Positions 5,803 to 5,866 of a stretch of DNA of 5,866 nt are shown here, piece after piece (within the stretch, counting starts at the first letter, position 1; the number at the start of each line of letters is the position of its first letter). Under the pieces are notes generated by a model. That model saw only the letters and a program-made list of their open reading frames with translations, was not told the DNA's origin and did no database searches. Location of the stretch: NCBI GenBank assembly GCA_020054055.1, contig JAGVLZ010000313.1:1-5866 (forward strand), written 5' to 3'. This DNA comes from Phycisphaerales bacterium (GTDB lineage: Bacteria > Planctomycetota > Phycisphaerae > Phycisphaerales > UBA1924). The translations under genes were made by a program, and so were the position numbers.

Positions 5803-5866
5803 ATGGCAACCAAGACCCCGTCCGCGCGCCGTCCCGGCGGCGCGTCCGCTCCCGCTTCGGACTTCC
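5803..5866 (+). CDS. Possible start of next gene (runs off right edge)
   Basis: A frame is open to the window end. ATG at 5803 begins MATKTPSARRPGG, a basic, Ala/Pro/Gly-rich start typical of a disordered N-terminus. In the same frame ATG codons at 5722 and 5725 are also open and the first would overlap the upstream TGA (TGATG), but the added 27 residues are low-complexity and look like non-coding leader. No Shine-Dalgarno precedes 5803; GATAAAT at 5791-5797 could be a -10 for a nearly leaderless message, which is speculative. Too little is visible to name a family. Confidence 0.4.
   Translation, partial: MATKTPSARRPGGASAPASDF

Noticed and set aside
1..5866. tRNA, rRNA, CRISPR arrays, insertion sequences
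   Set aside because: No cloverleaf, conserved rRNA stretch, regularly spaced repeat, transposase motif or terminal inverted repeat was seen on either strand.

Overview
The window looks like chromosomal DNA from a GC-rich planctomycete, most likely of the class Phycisphaerae. This rests on protein style, not on a database match. Two different secreted proteins carry the short dockerin-like Ca-loop repeats (FADITTVLANWG, FADITAVLTDWG) common in that group. A third protein has the 'FTTVG...IAKWSGHSW' repeat of secreted planctomycete propeller-like proteins. Almost every product here appears to be exported.

Layout: two transcription units diverge from a 278-bp intergenic region (2383-2660). Leftward (minus strand) runs a 659-aa multiheme c-type cytochrome with five CXXCH motifs and a C-terminal pair of dockerin-like repeats (2382-403). 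It is followed by the N-terminal part of a secreted repeat protein that leaves the window at base 1. Rightward (plus strand) runs a compact cluster: a secreted protein with an internal dockerin-like module (2661-3719); a lipoprotein signal region overlapping its stop by 4 bases (3716-3928); a zinc-metallopeptidase-like domain in the next frame (3925-4533); a secreted helical, HEAT-like protein (4559-5722); and the possible start of another gene at the right edge.

The most interesting point is the junction at about 3918-3928. The lipoprotein N-terminus and the metallopeptidase domain appear to be one gene split by a frameshift. The break sits exactly at a two-copy ATCG tandem repeat, and one more ATCG copy would restore a single continuous frame (QINRS then IVSDLRR). 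Base composition also changes there: my hand count gives about 70% GC in 3841-3900 and about 53% in 3901-3960, with 43-53% in the later rows counted. The intergenic region holds a C7-T-G11 tract between a TTGACT box and a weak -10-like sequence, which could vary in length.

Functionally, the left unit suggests extracytoplasmic electron-transfer chemistry on a protein with a surface or scaffold-type tail. The right unit is a set of exported proteins of unknown role. No mobile element, tRNA, rRNA or CRISPR array is visible. I see no strong evidence of an entirely new system; the split peptidase and the dockerin-tailed cytochrome deserve the second look.
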